NCBI RefSeq assembly: GCF_001434835.1
Contig: NZ_AZDV01000023.1
Span: 66,982 to 130,981 of the forward strand
Length of the DNA stretch: 64,000 nt
DNA from: Levilactobacillus acidifarinae DSM 19394 = JCM 15949
GTDB lineage: Bacteria; Bacillota; Bacilli; Lactobacillales; Lactobacillaceae
Direction: 5' to 3'
Positions 51,379 through 60,318 of the stretch are shown piece after piece. The number at the start of each line of letters is the position of its first letter. Positions within the stretch are counted from its first letter, which is position 1. Both the position numbers and the translations under genes were made by a program. Under the pieces are notes generated by a model. The model did no database searches. It was not told the origin of the DNA and saw only the letters and a list, made by a program, of their open reading frames with translations.

Positions 51379-52227
51379 ATGCAAAAAGTAGTAATGGGTG
51401 CCTTAGCCGTTACGGCGGGGGTCCTGGGACTAGCGTTAGGCAACGGACAAGCCGCCCAAGCCAGTGTGCTACCGGGAACGGCGAAGAGCGATTACTTACG
51501 GAACACGACCGGCTACGTGCGGTTAAAAAAGACCATGGACGTAGGAATCTCTCAAAAGTCGGGCAAGACGTCTAAGCCGCTGATCAAGAAGAAGGGATCC
51601 CTGTTGGCCGTGGCCGGAGTTGGCGGGTCACAAACCGATAAGGATAAAAAGGGCAACATCGTGATTCGGGCGGCCTTTACCTCGGGCGCCGTGCATTACC
51701 AACGGTTGAAGCAGCTGACCTATCACGGGATGATCTCCGTGCCATTTACCAAGAAAAACTTCAAAAACGTCAAATTAAAGGCTCCCGTGCGGACCTTGCT
51801 ATTCCAAAAGGGTACCGGCTTCAAAACCAATGACATGGGCTTGACCACGCCAGCGGCCTTTTACCTGACGTTGGATAATTACCTGCAGGCCTATAGTGGC
51901 AACGCGATGGCGAAGTTTGCGCCAAACGGTGGTGAGTGGCGGATGACGGCCAACAGCGTCTGGAAGCCGACTAGCGCCGCGAAGGTGTCGAAGGTGACGG
52001 TCAAGGGGCGGACCACGACCGTCGATTACCGCACGCCGGTCCAGGGGTTGCCGAACAAAAAGGTGGCCAAACACCACTACCGGTTGACCATCAAAGACCT
52101 CAACCAGAAACGCAGTCAGAGCTTCTTCCCCGTTGATGACACCTACGATTCACAGGGAACTTGGCAGAATTACAAGGTGAACGGCAAGGCGTACTTTGTC
52201 GGGAACATGGAAAATGGGTTAGACTAA
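51379..52227 (+). CDS. Secreted protein of unknown function
   Basis: Protein of 282 residues with a signal peptide (residues 1-29, ending AAQASV) and a basic, beta-rich mature part with no anchor. GAGGAGGATG precedes ATG 51379. Not recognised; it resembles lactobacillus surface-associated proteins that stay bound by charge. It is followed by its own terminator. Confidence 0.75.
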   Translation: MQKVVMGALAVTAGVLGLALGNGQAAQASVLPGTAKSDYLRNTTGYVRLKKTMDVGISQKSGKTSKPLIKKKGSLLAVAGVGGSQTDKDKKGNIVIRAAFTSGAVHYQRLKQLTYHGMISVPFTKKNFKNVKLKAPVRTLLFQKGTGFKTNDMGLTTPAAFYLTLDNYLQAYSGNAMAKFAPNGGEWRMTANSVWKPTSAAKVSKVTVKGRTTTVDYRTPVQGLPNKKVAKHHYRLTIKDLNQKRSQSFFPVDDTYDSQGTWQNYKVNGKAYFVGNMENGLD

Positions 52228-52245
52228 CGATAATTGACTAGAAAC

Positions 52246-52283
52246 GGGATAACCAGGAGAGTTTGACTGGTTGTCCCTTTTTG
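52246..52283 (+). terminator. Intrinsic terminator
   Basis: GGGATAACCA and TGGTTGTCCC pair with one wobble, followed by TTTTT. Confidence 0.75.
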
Positions 52284-52313
52284 GTGGCTCGTTTAAATTA
52301 GTAAAATGAAAGA

Positions 52314-52365
52314 AAAACACCGCTACCGGGGCCTTGCACAGGCAAAGTTCCGGTAGCGGTGTTTT
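52314..52365. terminator. Bidirectional terminator at the end of ade
   Basis: AAAACACCGCTACCGG and its perfect complement surround a 20-base loop. It ends the ade transcript on the minus strand. Confidence 0.85.
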
Positions 52366-52369
52366 CTTT

Positions 52370-54142
52370 TTATGAGTTAGAAAGCTTCAAAATCGGATCA
52401 AAGTAGGTTAATTGCGTGTAGTCCACGTTACCCCCGTCGGTAATCGCCAGGTCGGGGATGGCCGTGATGGGCAGGAAGGACAGGTAGAACAACGGGTCGG
52501 GCAAGGTGCTACCGAGTTGTTCCGCAGCGTGTTTCAGCTCAATTTCCTTAGCTGCCAATTCTTGCGGCGTTAGGTCCGTCGCGATTCCGGCTAGCGGCAA
52601 CTTCAACAGAGCGATGACCTGACCGTGATCCACGACCACCTGACCGCCGCCACAGTCAATCAACGTATTGGCGGCTAACGCCATATCCGCGAGATCGACC
52701 CCAGCCACCACCAGGTTATTGTCATCGGGGGCCGCCGACGTGGCGATGGCCCCGTGGGTGATCGACCAGCCCGAGATAAAGCCACGGGCGTGGTTCTGGT
52801 TGACACCGTGCCGTTCAATCACCGACACGGCCGCAACGTCCTGAGCAGCGTCCGGTTGCACCTGGCCGTCGTGAATGGTCAACGTGACGTCCTTGGCCTT
52901 ACGAACGAACGGTCCGACGCTGTGAATCGTGCGGACCCGCGCCGTCCCAGCAGACGTATCGACCGGATAAGCGAAGTCGGCCGGCTTTAGTAGGGGGTGT
53001 TTTAGCTGTCCTTGTAGAGCCGCACTCCGCCGCGGTGGCGTGAAGGTCAGTACTGGTTGCTGGTTTTCGGTGACCAGTTGGCCCTTACTGATGACGGTCT
53101 CGACGTGAAAAGCGCCGGGGCGGTCGACCAGCAAAATGTCGGCGTCCTTACCGGGAGCGATGGACCCCACGGTATCGTCGACGTGGTAGGCTTCCGCCCC
53201 GTTGAGACTCGCCATTTGGATGGCGGTCATCGGGGCGACGCCGGCTTGAATCGCCAAGCGGACCATGTGGTCGAGGTGACCGTGAGCCAAGACGTCGCGC
53301 GCGTTCACGTCGTCGGTACAGAAGCTGATGTGGCGGGCCACCCCGGCGGGTCCCTCGGTCAGAGCCCGAACGTTTTCGGCCAAGAATTTGGTGACGGAGG
53401 ACTCCCGGATCACCACCCGTAAGCCTTTGCGGGCCTTTTCCAGGAATTCCTCGTGACTGTAACTTTCGTGGTCGATGTGCACGCCACTCATCAGAAAGGC
53501 GTTGAGGTCGCGGCCACGGGTCATGGGCGAACAGCCGAAGATTGGCTTATGGTAACGCTTAGCCAGTTCGAGCGCCTTTAAGGTGTCGGGATCCTTTGTC
53601 GCCACGGCTTCCTTAACCGTTTCCCACACGCCGTAGCAGTTTTCCTGCGGCAGGTAGTGTTCGTGATCGGCCGCCGTGACGTTGTAGGCGATGGTCGACT
53701 TGGGAATCGTGTAGGGCGTCTTATACGGCAGGCCCCAGAAAACCTTTAGCGGTAAATTTTTGATTTCGGCGAAAATTTCATCCAGACCCTTAACGCCAAT
53801 CACCGAGATATATTCATCGAGGCCGGACACGATGCTGGTGGTCCCGTGGGGAACCGCCAGTTGGGCGAAACGAGTCATGGATAACTTACTGCATTCGACG
53901 TGAATGTGCCCGTCAATCAGGCCGGGAACCAGGGTTTTACCAGTGGCGTCGATGTGGCGGGTTTTCGGCCCGACGTAGGCGCTCACGTCGTTATCGACCG
54001 CAACGATGCGTTGTTGATAAACGGCCACGTCGGCCGGGTAAAATTCCCCGGTATCGACGTTGGCCAGGGTGCCATGTTCAATTACCAAGTCGGCGGGGAC
54101 CTTGGCGGCGCCGGCGTCTAAATACTGAGCTAAAGTGGTCAT
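52370..54142 (-). CDS. ade: Adenine deaminase, amidohydrolase type
   Basis: Enzyme of 590 residues that hydrolyses adenine to hypoxanthine and ammonia. The metal-binding signature GLIDGHIHVECSKL of bacterial Ade and the later HISFCTDDVN, ADILLVD and GGNVDYTQL segments are present, with family length. Start ATG 54142 is preceded by AGGAGG. The purine permease gene precedes it on the same strand with nine bases between, so both form one operon. A second, unrelated adenine deaminase gene lies divergently at 55671. Confidence 0.95.
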   Translation of the reverse strand: MTTLAQYLDAGAAKVPADLVIEHGTLANVDTGEFYPADVAVYQQRIVAVDNDVSAYVGPKTRHIDATGKTLVPGLIDGHIHVECSKLSMTRFAQLAVPHGTTSIVSGLDEYISVIGVKGLDEIFAEIKNLPLKVFWGLPYKTPYTIPKSTIAYNVTAADHEHYLPQENCYGVWETVKEAVATKDPDTLKALELAKRYHKPIFGCSPMTRGRDLNAFLMSGVHIDHESYSHEEFLEKARKGLRVVIRESSVTKFLAENVRALTEGPAGVARHISFCTDDVNARDVLAHGHLDHMVRLAIQAGVAPMTAIQMASLNGAEAYHVDDTVGSIAPGKDADILLVDRPGAFHVETVISKGQLVTENQQPVLTFTPPRRSAALQGQLKHPLLKPADFAYPVDTSAGTARVRTIHSVGPFVRKAKDVTLTIHDGQVQPDAAQDVAAVSVIERHGVNQNHARGFISGWSITHGAIATSAAPDDNNLVVAGVDLADMALAANTLIDCGGGQVVVDHGQVIALLKLPLAGIATDLTPQELAAKEIELKHAAEQLGSTLPDPLFYLSFLPITAIPDLAITDGGNVDYTQLTYFDPILKLSNS

Positions 54143-54151
54143 GAGAACCTC

Positions 54152-55501
54152 CTAAGATTTCGGCAAAATGTTCAAGATGTATAGCAGGACGATGAAGACG
54201 ATCAGCAGACCCCACATCACACCGTTGACTTCCTTGCGCCGACCGGCCGCCGTCATCAGGATCGGGTAGGTCAAAAACCCAAAGGCAATCCCGTAGGAAA
54301 TGTTGTAGGTGAGTGGCATACCGACAATCGTTAAGAAGGCGGGCACGGCAACTTCAAATTGATCCCAGTGAATGTTTTTTAATGCCGAGGCCATTAAGAC
54401 CCCAACGATGATCAACGCGGGGGCCGTGACTTGCGAGGTGACGACCGTTAACAGTGGGGAGAACATCAGGCTAAAGACGAAGAGCACGCCGGTGGTCAAC
54501 GCGGTCAAGCCCGTGCGGCCCCCGACGGCGATCCCGGCGGAGGATTCCACGTAAGCGGCGGTTGGCGTGGTCCCCATCACGGAACCGGCCAACATGGACA
54601 GTGAATCGGACATCAGCGCCCGGCCAATCCGGGGCATTTTATTGTTTTTCATGATGCCGGCCTGTTGGGCTAACCCAATCAGGGTGCCGGCGGTGTCAAA
54701 GAAAGCGACTAAGAGGAAAATCAGGACGACCGCCCACATCTGTGGATCGGCCACGGACGGCAAGTTCTTGAGACTCACGCCGAAAGTTGGCCCCATGCTG
54801 GGTGCCATGGAAATCAAACTGCTTGGTGCTTTGATCAAGCCGGTGACCAGCCCCAGAATCGTGGAAGCCACCAAGCCGATGAAGATGGAGCCGGGAACCC
54901 GCATGGCCATCAAAATGGCGATGACGAAGATCCCGAAGATGGTCAGCCAAGTGGTCGGCACGGTGAAGGACCCGATTTCGACCAGCGAGGTCTTGCTGGC
55001 GACAATCAAGCCCCCACCTTGTAACCCGACGAAGGCGATGAAAATTCCAATCCCGGCGGCCATGGCGAGCTTCAGGTCACTAGGAATGGCGTCGATGACG
55101 ACTTCGCGGACCTTTAAGAAGGATAAGAGCGTGAAGAGGACGGCGGCCACGAACACGCCGGCCATGGCCTTTTCCCAAGGGATGCCCATCCCCAAGACCA
55201 CGGAATATGTAAAGAAGGCGTTGTCCCCTAAGCCGGGGGCGATAGCAATTGGATAGTTAGCGAGAAACGCCATCAACAGACAGCCCAGAATGGCCGATAG
55301 GGCGGTGACCGTGAAGACGGCCCCCTTATCCATCCCGGCGGCCCCTAAGATACTGGGGTTGACGAAGAGGATGTAGGCCATCGACACGAACGTGGTCAGC
55401 CCCGCAAGTAACTCTTGGCGGACCGTGGTGTGTTGCTCGGAGAGGTGGAAGGTGCGTTCCAGAAAGCCGGTAGTGGCGGTTGCGCGATTTACTTTTAACA
55501 C
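54152..55501 (-). CDS. AzgA-type purine permease
   Basis: Membrane transporter of about 449 residues of the NCS2/AzgA group, predicted to import adenine, guanine or hypoxanthine. About 12 to 14 membrane helices are visible, with the family patterns GLTTFVSMAYILFVNPSI near the N-terminus, GLGDNAFFTYSVV and FFDTAGTLIGLA. I start at GTG 55501, nine bases after AAGGAG; upstream codons to 55528 lack a site. Together with ade it should feed adenine salvage. No purine riboswitch is evident upstream. Confidence 0.92.
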   Translation of the reverse strand: MLKVNRATATTGFLERTFHLSEQHTTVRQELLAGLTTFVSMAYILFVNPSILGAAGMDKGAVFTVTALSAILGCLLMAFLANYPIAIAPGLGDNAFFTYSVVLGMGIPWEKAMAGVFVAAVLFTLLSFLKVREVVIDAIPSDLKLAMAAGIGIFIAFVGLQGGGLIVASKTSLVEIGSFTVPTTWLTIFGIFVIAILMAMRVPGSIFIGLVASTILGLVTGLIKAPSSLISMAPSMGPTFGVSLKNLPSVADPQMWAVVLIFLLVAFFDTAGTLIGLAQQAGIMKNNKMPRIGRALMSDSLSMLAGSVMGTTPTAAYVESSAGIAVGGRTGLTALTTGVLFVFSLMFSPLLTVVTSQVTAPALIIVGVLMASALKNIHWDQFEVAVPAFLTIVGMPLTYNISYGIAFGFLTYPILMTAAGRRKEVNGVMWGLLIVFIVLLYILNILPKS

Positions 55502-55617
55502 AATGTGAAACTCCTTTCTCTTTCTCAATGTAAATCACATTCTGGCATATATTTTACGGATACGCAACCCCATTGTTCTCTTTTTATTATTTGACAAATT
55601 AATTCTCTCTGATAAAC

Positions 55618-55646
55618 TCGAGAAAACGGGATAAAAACCGTATAAT
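55618..55646 (+). promoter_or_regulatory. Promoter of the second adenine deaminase gene
   Basis: A consensus TATAAT (55641-55646) with a 4-of-6 -35 match TCGAGA (55618-55623) at 17 bases, 25 bases before ATG 55671. Confidence 0.55.
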
Positions 55647-55670
55647 AAAACTTGTAGGGGGTATTAACAT

Positions 55671-56687
55671 ATGTCTACAGAAGTAACTCAAGCCTTTACC
55701 CATGGTCTCCCTAAAGCGGAGCTGCATCTCCACATTGAAGGGACCCTAGAGCCCGATTTGAAGCTTAAATTAGCGCAACGCAACCACGTGAACATCGGAC
55801 AATCCACGATTGAAGAGATCCAAAAGACCTACCAATACGATGATTTAGCATCATTTTTAGCGGTGTATTATCCGGCGATGAACGTCCTGCAGCACGAACA
55901 GGACTTCTACGATTTGGCCTTTGCCTACCTACAACGTGCGGCGGCCAACCACGTTCGGCACGTGGAGATTTTTTTCGATCCGCAGGCCCATACTAGTCGC
56001 GGCATTCCGTTTAAGACCGTGATCAACGGACTTTACCGGGCCACGGTCGACGCCCGGGCTCTAAACGTGGATGCGCAGTTAATCCTGTGTTTCCTACGGG
56101 ACTTCAGTAAGGAATCGGCCCGTCAGACGTTAGCCGAGGCCCTACCGTATAAGGATAAGTTCATCGGGATTGGCTTGGATTCCGACGAACACAACAATCC
56201 TCCGATGAAGTTTGCCCGCCAGTACGAGGATGCGGCCGCGGCGGGTCTGCACCTGACCGCGCACTGTGACATTGATCAAAAGGATTCCATTGAACATATC
56301 CGCCAAGCGCTGGAACAATTGGACGTGGAACGCCTGGACCATGGGACCAACATCGTGGAAGATCCGGACTTGGTTCAGTTCGTGGCGCGTAGGGGGATTG
56401 GCCTGACGTCGTGCCCGCTGTCCAACAGCTTCGTATCTCCGGAAATGAAGGGTAAGGAGGTCCTAGAATTACTGGCTCAGCACGTCAAGGTCTCCATTAA
56501 TTCGGACGATCCGGCCTACTTTGGCGGCTACATCGGTGATAACTACTACGCAATTGCCGATAAATTTAACCTGACTAAGGCCCAGGTCGTCCAATTAGCC
56601 CGCAATTCGTTTGAAACGGCGTGGATTAGCGACGCACAAAAGGCCCTGTACTTAAAGGAACTAGATACTTACGCGGCAACCCATTAA
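55671..56687 (+). CDS. Adenosine deaminase-family adenine deaminase (type ADAL/Aah1)
   Basis: Enzyme of 338 residues of the adenosine/adenine deaminase fold. Metal ligands ELHLHIEGTL, LTAHCD and INSDDPAYF are present. The segment GIGLDSDEHNNPPMKF has the GLDS pattern of the adenine-specific Aah1 and Pseudomonas group rather than the adenosine type with GxDxxGxE; adenine is therefore the preferred guess. AGGGGG precedes ATG 55671. Divergent from ade and the purine permease, so three of the four genes around 52.3-56.7 kb serve purine salvage. Confidence 0.88.
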   Translation: MSTEVTQAFTHGLPKAELHLHIEGTLEPDLKLKLAQRNHVNIGQSTIEEIQKTYQYDDLASFLAVYYPAMNVLQHEQDFYDLAFAYLQRAAANHVRHVEIFFDPQAHTSRGIPFKTVINGLYRATVDARALNVDAQLILCFLRDFSKESARQTLAEALPYKDKFIGIGLDSDEHNNPPMKFARQYEDAAAAGLHLTAHCDIDQKDSIEHIRQALEQLDVERLDHGTNIVEDPDLVQFVARRGIGLTSCPLSNSFVSPEMKGKEVLELLAQHVKVSINSDDPAYFGGYIGDNYYAIADKFNLTKAQVVQLARNSFETAWISDAQKALYLKELDTYAATH

Positions 56688-56701
56688 GTGCCCGTTAGCA
56701 A

Positions 56702-56757
56702 AGATATCCAATTAATTCCGAAAGTTTTACGGGAATTAATTGGGTATCTTTTTTTGT
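56702..56757 (+). terminator. Intrinsic terminator
   Basis: Perfect CCAATTAATTCC and GGAATTAATTGG arms with flanking GATA/TATC pairing, followed by seven T. Confidence 0.85.
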
Positions 56758-56825
56758 GATTTAGGGGGTTAGTTTGGAAAGTAGGAGAACAATGCGTTGG
56801 GCAGATCAAAATAAGTAGAAAAATA

Positions 56826-56939
56826 TTTAGTAAATTATCTAGGTAAAAGGATTAATTTACTAAAATAGTTCTTTATTTCGATTAAATTTCGCGCTATAAT
56901 TCACATGTAAGCGATTCCATTAAACCGTATTTAGTAAAT
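56826..56939. promoter_or_regulatory. LacI-type operators, promoter and cre site before the GPH transporter
   Basis: TTTAGTAAA, a nine-base palindrome, occurs at 56826-56834, inverted as TTTACTAAA at 56856-56864, and at 56930-56938. A -10 TATAAT lies at 56895-56900. The 15-base sequence at 56905-56919 (ATGTAAGCGATTCCA) fits the catabolite-responsive element consensus WTGNAANCGNWNNCW at every position. The same TTTAGTAAA occurs before the lacI gene. The layout predicts repression by the LacI protein and by CcpA. Confidence 0.8.
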
Positions 56940-57033
56940 TTTTAGCTGATTACGAATTTCTCCTGTCACAGTAATCAACGATTTATCAAAATGAAACCCC
57001 TTACAAAATCTACATATTTAGGAGTGAGACGAC

Positions 57034-58317
57034 ATGTCGAAAGACAATAAGGCTGTAACTTCCAGCGTTGGTGAAGTGACTAACGCGAAAGTCAAAGACG
57101 AAGAGCAGCCTAAATTACCTTGGATGGTTTCTTCAGCCATGTTTTTAGCACCACTATGTTGGTACGGGCCAATTGGTTCAACGCGTAGTGTTTTGATTCC
57201 GCAATTATTCTCGCAGTTGGATCCCGTCCACAAGGTTTGGGCCGTGGGGATTTTAGCCACGGTCGCCTCCATTACCGGAGCGATTGCCAACCTATTATTC
57301 GGGGCCTTCTCGGATGTGACGCGGACCCGCTTTGGGAAACGGAAACCCTACATTGTGTTAGGAACGATTGCCATTGCCATTTCCTTAATTGTGATTGCCA
57401 ATGTGAAATCGATAATGGCCATTATCATTATTTGGATTATCGCGGCTGCGGCCGAAAACGCCATAGCTGCGGCGATATACCCGCAAATTTCGGACCGAGT
57501 TGCCCCGAAATGGCGGGGGACCGTGTCGACCTTCTACGGCGTTGGGTTTACCATTGCGCAACAAGGATTTGCCCTGTTAGCGGCCCAATTCTTGGGGAAC
57601 GTTAAAATGGGGATTTATTTCATGGCCGGCTGTACCGTGGTCTTGGCCCTCATCCATGAATTGCTGATTCAAGAAAAGGGTAATTTGGATGAACCTAAGG
57701 TTAACCTGAACAAGGACACCTTAAAGAAGTACTTCTTCTTCCCAACGCATGATGCACGCGACTTCTACTTAGCCTTGACCGGTAAGTTCTTCATGGTGGT
57801 GGGGTCGACGATTGTGACGACCTTCCTGCTGTTCTTGTTTACCGATTACATTGGTCAGAATACGGCCGAAGCCGGAAAATCTATTTCGATTTTCTCGTCC
57901 ATCATGCTGATTATTGGGGTCATCTTTGCTCTGATTGGGGGACCTTTAGCCGATAAACTGAAGCGGGTTAAGGCACCAGTCGTGATTGCGACCTTTGCCT
58001 TAGGGTTTGCCGCTTTATTTCCACTGTTTGTTCAAAAGCCTTGGGCGATGTTCGTTTACGCCGTGATTGCCGCCTTCGGGAATGGGTTATACAACTCCGT
58101 CGACGGGGCGCTGAACATGGACGTGTTGCCTTCCTCCGATACGGCGGGGAAGGACTTAGGACTGATTAACTTAGCCAACACCTTGGGCCAAATGTTAGGG
58201 GCCATGGTGGTTTCCGCCATCGTTGCCTCCTTCGGGTACGGGGCAATCTTTATCTTCGCGATTGCCATGGAACTGATCGGTGGGATTGCGATTGCCATGA
58301 TTAAACGGATTCGTTAA
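57034..58317 (+). CDS. GPH/MFS-type sugar or glycoside transporter
   Basis: Membrane transporter of 427 residues with 11 or 12 predicted helices. It belongs to the glycoside-pentoside-hexuronide (GPH, MFS clan) group: GAFSDVTRTRFGKRKPY is the typical loop between helices 2 and 3. AGGAGTGAG lies before ATG 57034. It is the first gene of a glycoside locus and, with beta-glucuronidase next door, may import glucuronides or related glycosides. A strong terminator after it may reduce expression of downstream genes. Confidence 0.9.
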   Translation: MSKDNKAVTSSVGEVTNAKVKDEEQPKLPWMVSSAMFLAPLCWYGPIGSTRSVLIPQLFSQLDPVHKVWAVGILATVASITGAIANLLFGAFSDVTRTRFGKRKPYIVLGTIAIAISLIVIANVKSIMAIIIIWIIAAAAENAIAAAIYPQISDRVAPKWRGTVSTFYGVGFTIAQQGFALLAAQFLGNVKMGIYFMAGCTVVLALIHELLIQEKGNLDEPKVNLNKDTLKKYFFFPTHDARDFYLALTGKFFMVVGSTIVTTFLLFLFTDYIGQNTAEAGKSISIFSSIMLIIGVIFALIGGPLADKLKRVKAPVVIATFALGFAALFPLFVQKPWAMFVYAVIAAFGNGLYNSVDGALNMDVLPSSDTAGKDLGLINLANTLGQMLGAMVVSAIVASFGYGAIFIFAIAMELIGGIAIAMIKRIR

Positions 58318-58328
58318 ATTAGAAATTT

Positions 58329-58384
58329 CTGAAAAAGCCCAACCGTCCGGGACACTTTGATGACTGGGCGGGGGGCTTTTTCAG
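58329..58384 (+). terminator. Terminator within the glycoside locus
   Basis: CTGAAAAAGCCC pairs perfectly with GGGCTTTTTCAG over a loop of about 30 bases. Confidence 0.75.
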
Positions 58385-58409
58385 CATGATAGATTAAGGA
58401 GGACTCGCC

Positions 58410-60296
58410 TTGAAACGACAGTTGTTTAATGAGCAAATCAAAGCCAATCCGCTACGCAGTAAGGCGGACGTTAAGTCGGCATTGTTGGATATTTTACGTC
58501 CAGCGATGGACGTTTTAGGCCAGCAAAAACAAAAGGGTCATTTCCGAATGAGCGACAGTGGCGCCGTGTATCTTCAAGAAAAGACGGAGATTGAAGGCTT
58601 CATGCGCTTACTTTGGGGCCTAGGACCCTTCTTCAGCAATCACGAAAACGTCCAGGAATATCCCGACTGGTACGGCCTGGTTACCGAGGGGATTCTCGCC
58701 GGGGTCGACCCGAACTCCGATAGTTATTGGGGTGGGGATTTAGGCGATTACGACCAACTCTTCGTGGAAATGGGGGCGTTAACGGCCTTTCTCTACGAGA
58801 CTAAAGCGGATTTTTGGGATCACTTGGCCACCACGCAGCAGCGGCAAATCGTGGACTGGATGGACCAAGTTAACGGTAAAGTGGTACCGAAAACTAACTG
58901 GTTGTTCTTCCGGGCCATGGTCAACAAGTTCATTACGGATTCCGGTTACGCCGACCATACCCAGTTGGTCCTAGATGACTACGCGATTACCAATACCCAT
59001 TATTTGGATCACGGTTGGTCGTACGACGGTTACCAGAATCAAATCGACAACTACATTCCGTTTGCTTACCAGTTCTTCACCCTCTTAACGGTGGGTCTAA
59101 CCGACTGGCAAGGTGACGAAGCGACCCTCTTACGGGAACGGGCGAAAGCCTTTGTCCCGAGTTACGCTAATTGGTTTGCGGCCGACGGAGCAGCGTTACC
59201 CTATGGTCGGAGCCTGGACTACCGGTTCGCGCAAGCAGCCTTCTGGGCGGTTGCGGCCTACGCCCACATTGATTTGCCAACGGGCTACAACCTGGGGGAC
59301 ATTAAACACCTCCTCTTGAATAACCTACGGTGGTGGTTCCAACAGAACATCTTTACGACCGATGGCTTGATTCCAATTGGCTATGCTTATCCCAACATGG
59401 TTTTTGCCGAAGGGTACAACGGTCCGGCGTCGGCTTACTGGGCGTTGAAGACCTTCATCTTCTACGCCTTACCGGATGACGATCCGTTCTGGACCACGCG
59501 GGAAAGTGAGGACTTTAAGTTTGAACCGGTCAAGAAGCAACCGGAACCCCGGATGTTGGTGGTTCACAGTCGTACGGGTCAGGAAGTTCAAGCCTTTACG
59601 GCGGGTCAGCATTCCCACGAACACGCGGCGGGAGCAGCTAAATACGAAAAGTATGTCTATTCATCAACCTTTGGCTTCAGTACGCCCAAGGGATCAGTCC
59701 TTCTCAAACAGGGAGCCTTCGACAACACCTTAGCCGTTTCGGAATCAGAGAATTTCTGGCGGACGGCTTTCAAGTACCACGATTATCAAATTCATGACGA
59801 TTACGTGTACGCCGATTGGCGACCATGGGACGACGTGACGATTAAGACTTACGTGATTCCGGCAATGCCGTGGCACGTCCGGGTTCACCAAATTGATACG
59901 GCTAGGGAATTACACCTGGCCGAAGGAAGTTTTGCGGCACCGGATACGGGAGCCCCAACGGAAAAGGTGTTGCCAGTTCCAGTTAAAAACGCGGTCTTTT
60001 ACCAGACCGGCGTGGGGATTACTGGTTTAGTGGGCTTATCCGCCGATTTAAAGGTCGAGCTTTCCGTGCCGGAGCCGAACACTAATATTTACTTCCCTAA
60101 GACTAAAATCCCGTTACAAACTGGGGTTATTACTCCCGGCAAACACACGTTAGTTTCCCTGTACCTGGGGGATCGGGAAAATGAAAGTCGCGACGCACAA
60201 GGCCAGATTCAGGTGCCAACGGTGGCTCTGGTTGGCAATCAAGTTAAAATCACCAGTAATGGTCAGACCACCACGATTACATTGAACGAGTTTTAA
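58410..60296 (+). CDS. DUF2264-family protein
   Basis: Protein of 628 residues of the DUF2264 family, predicted to adopt an (alpha/alpha) barrel in the N-terminal half (residues 1-370) and a beta-sandwich in the C-terminal half. Such proteins occur with polysaccharide lyase and glycosidase genes and probably act on saccharides, but the reaction is unknown. AAGGAGGA precedes TTG 58410. No signal peptide, so cytoplasmic. The adjacent transporter and glucuronidase imply a joint catabolic pathway. Confidence 0.88.
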   Translation: MKRQLFNEQIKANPLRSKADVKSALLDILRPAMDVLGQQKQKGHFRMSDSGAVYLQEKTEIEGFMRLLWGLGPFFSNHENVQEYPDWYGLVTEGILAGVDPNSDSYWGGDLGDYDQLFVEMGALTAFLYETKADFWDHLATTQQRQIVDWMDQVNGKVVPKTNWLFFRAMVNKFITDSGYADHTQLVLDDYAITNTHYLDHGWSYDGYQNQIDNYIPFAYQFFTLLTVGLTDWQGDEATLLRERAKAFVPSYANWFAADGAALPYGRSLDYRFAQAAFWAVAAYAHIDLPTGYNLGDIKHLLLNNLRWWFQQNIFTTDGLIPIGYAYPNMVFAEGYNGPASAYWALKTFIFYALPDDDPFWTTRESEDFKFEPVKKQPEPRMLVVHSRTGQEVQAFTAGQHSHEHAAGAAKYEKYVYSSTFGFSTPKGSVLLKQGAFDNTLAVSESENFWRTAFKYHDYQIHDDYVYADWRPWDDVTIKTYVIPAMPWHVRVHQIDTARELHLAEGSFAAPDTGAPTEKVLPVPVKNAVFYQTGVGITGLVGLSADLKVELSVPEPNTNIYFPKTKIPLQTGVITPGKHTLVSLYLGDRENESRDAQGQIQVPTVALVGNQVKITSNGQTTTITLNEF

Positions 60297-60318
60297 GCAA
60301 ATTGGAGGACGTTAATTT

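Noticed and set aside
54567-55256. Plus-strand frame of 229 codons opposite the purine permease
   Set aside because: Shadow of the helices of the permease; Met/Lys/Pro-rich product without family features.
55502-55670. Purine riboswitch before the purine permease
   Set aside because: The conserved P1-J loops and TATGG/GTCTACC-type motifs are not found on either strand.
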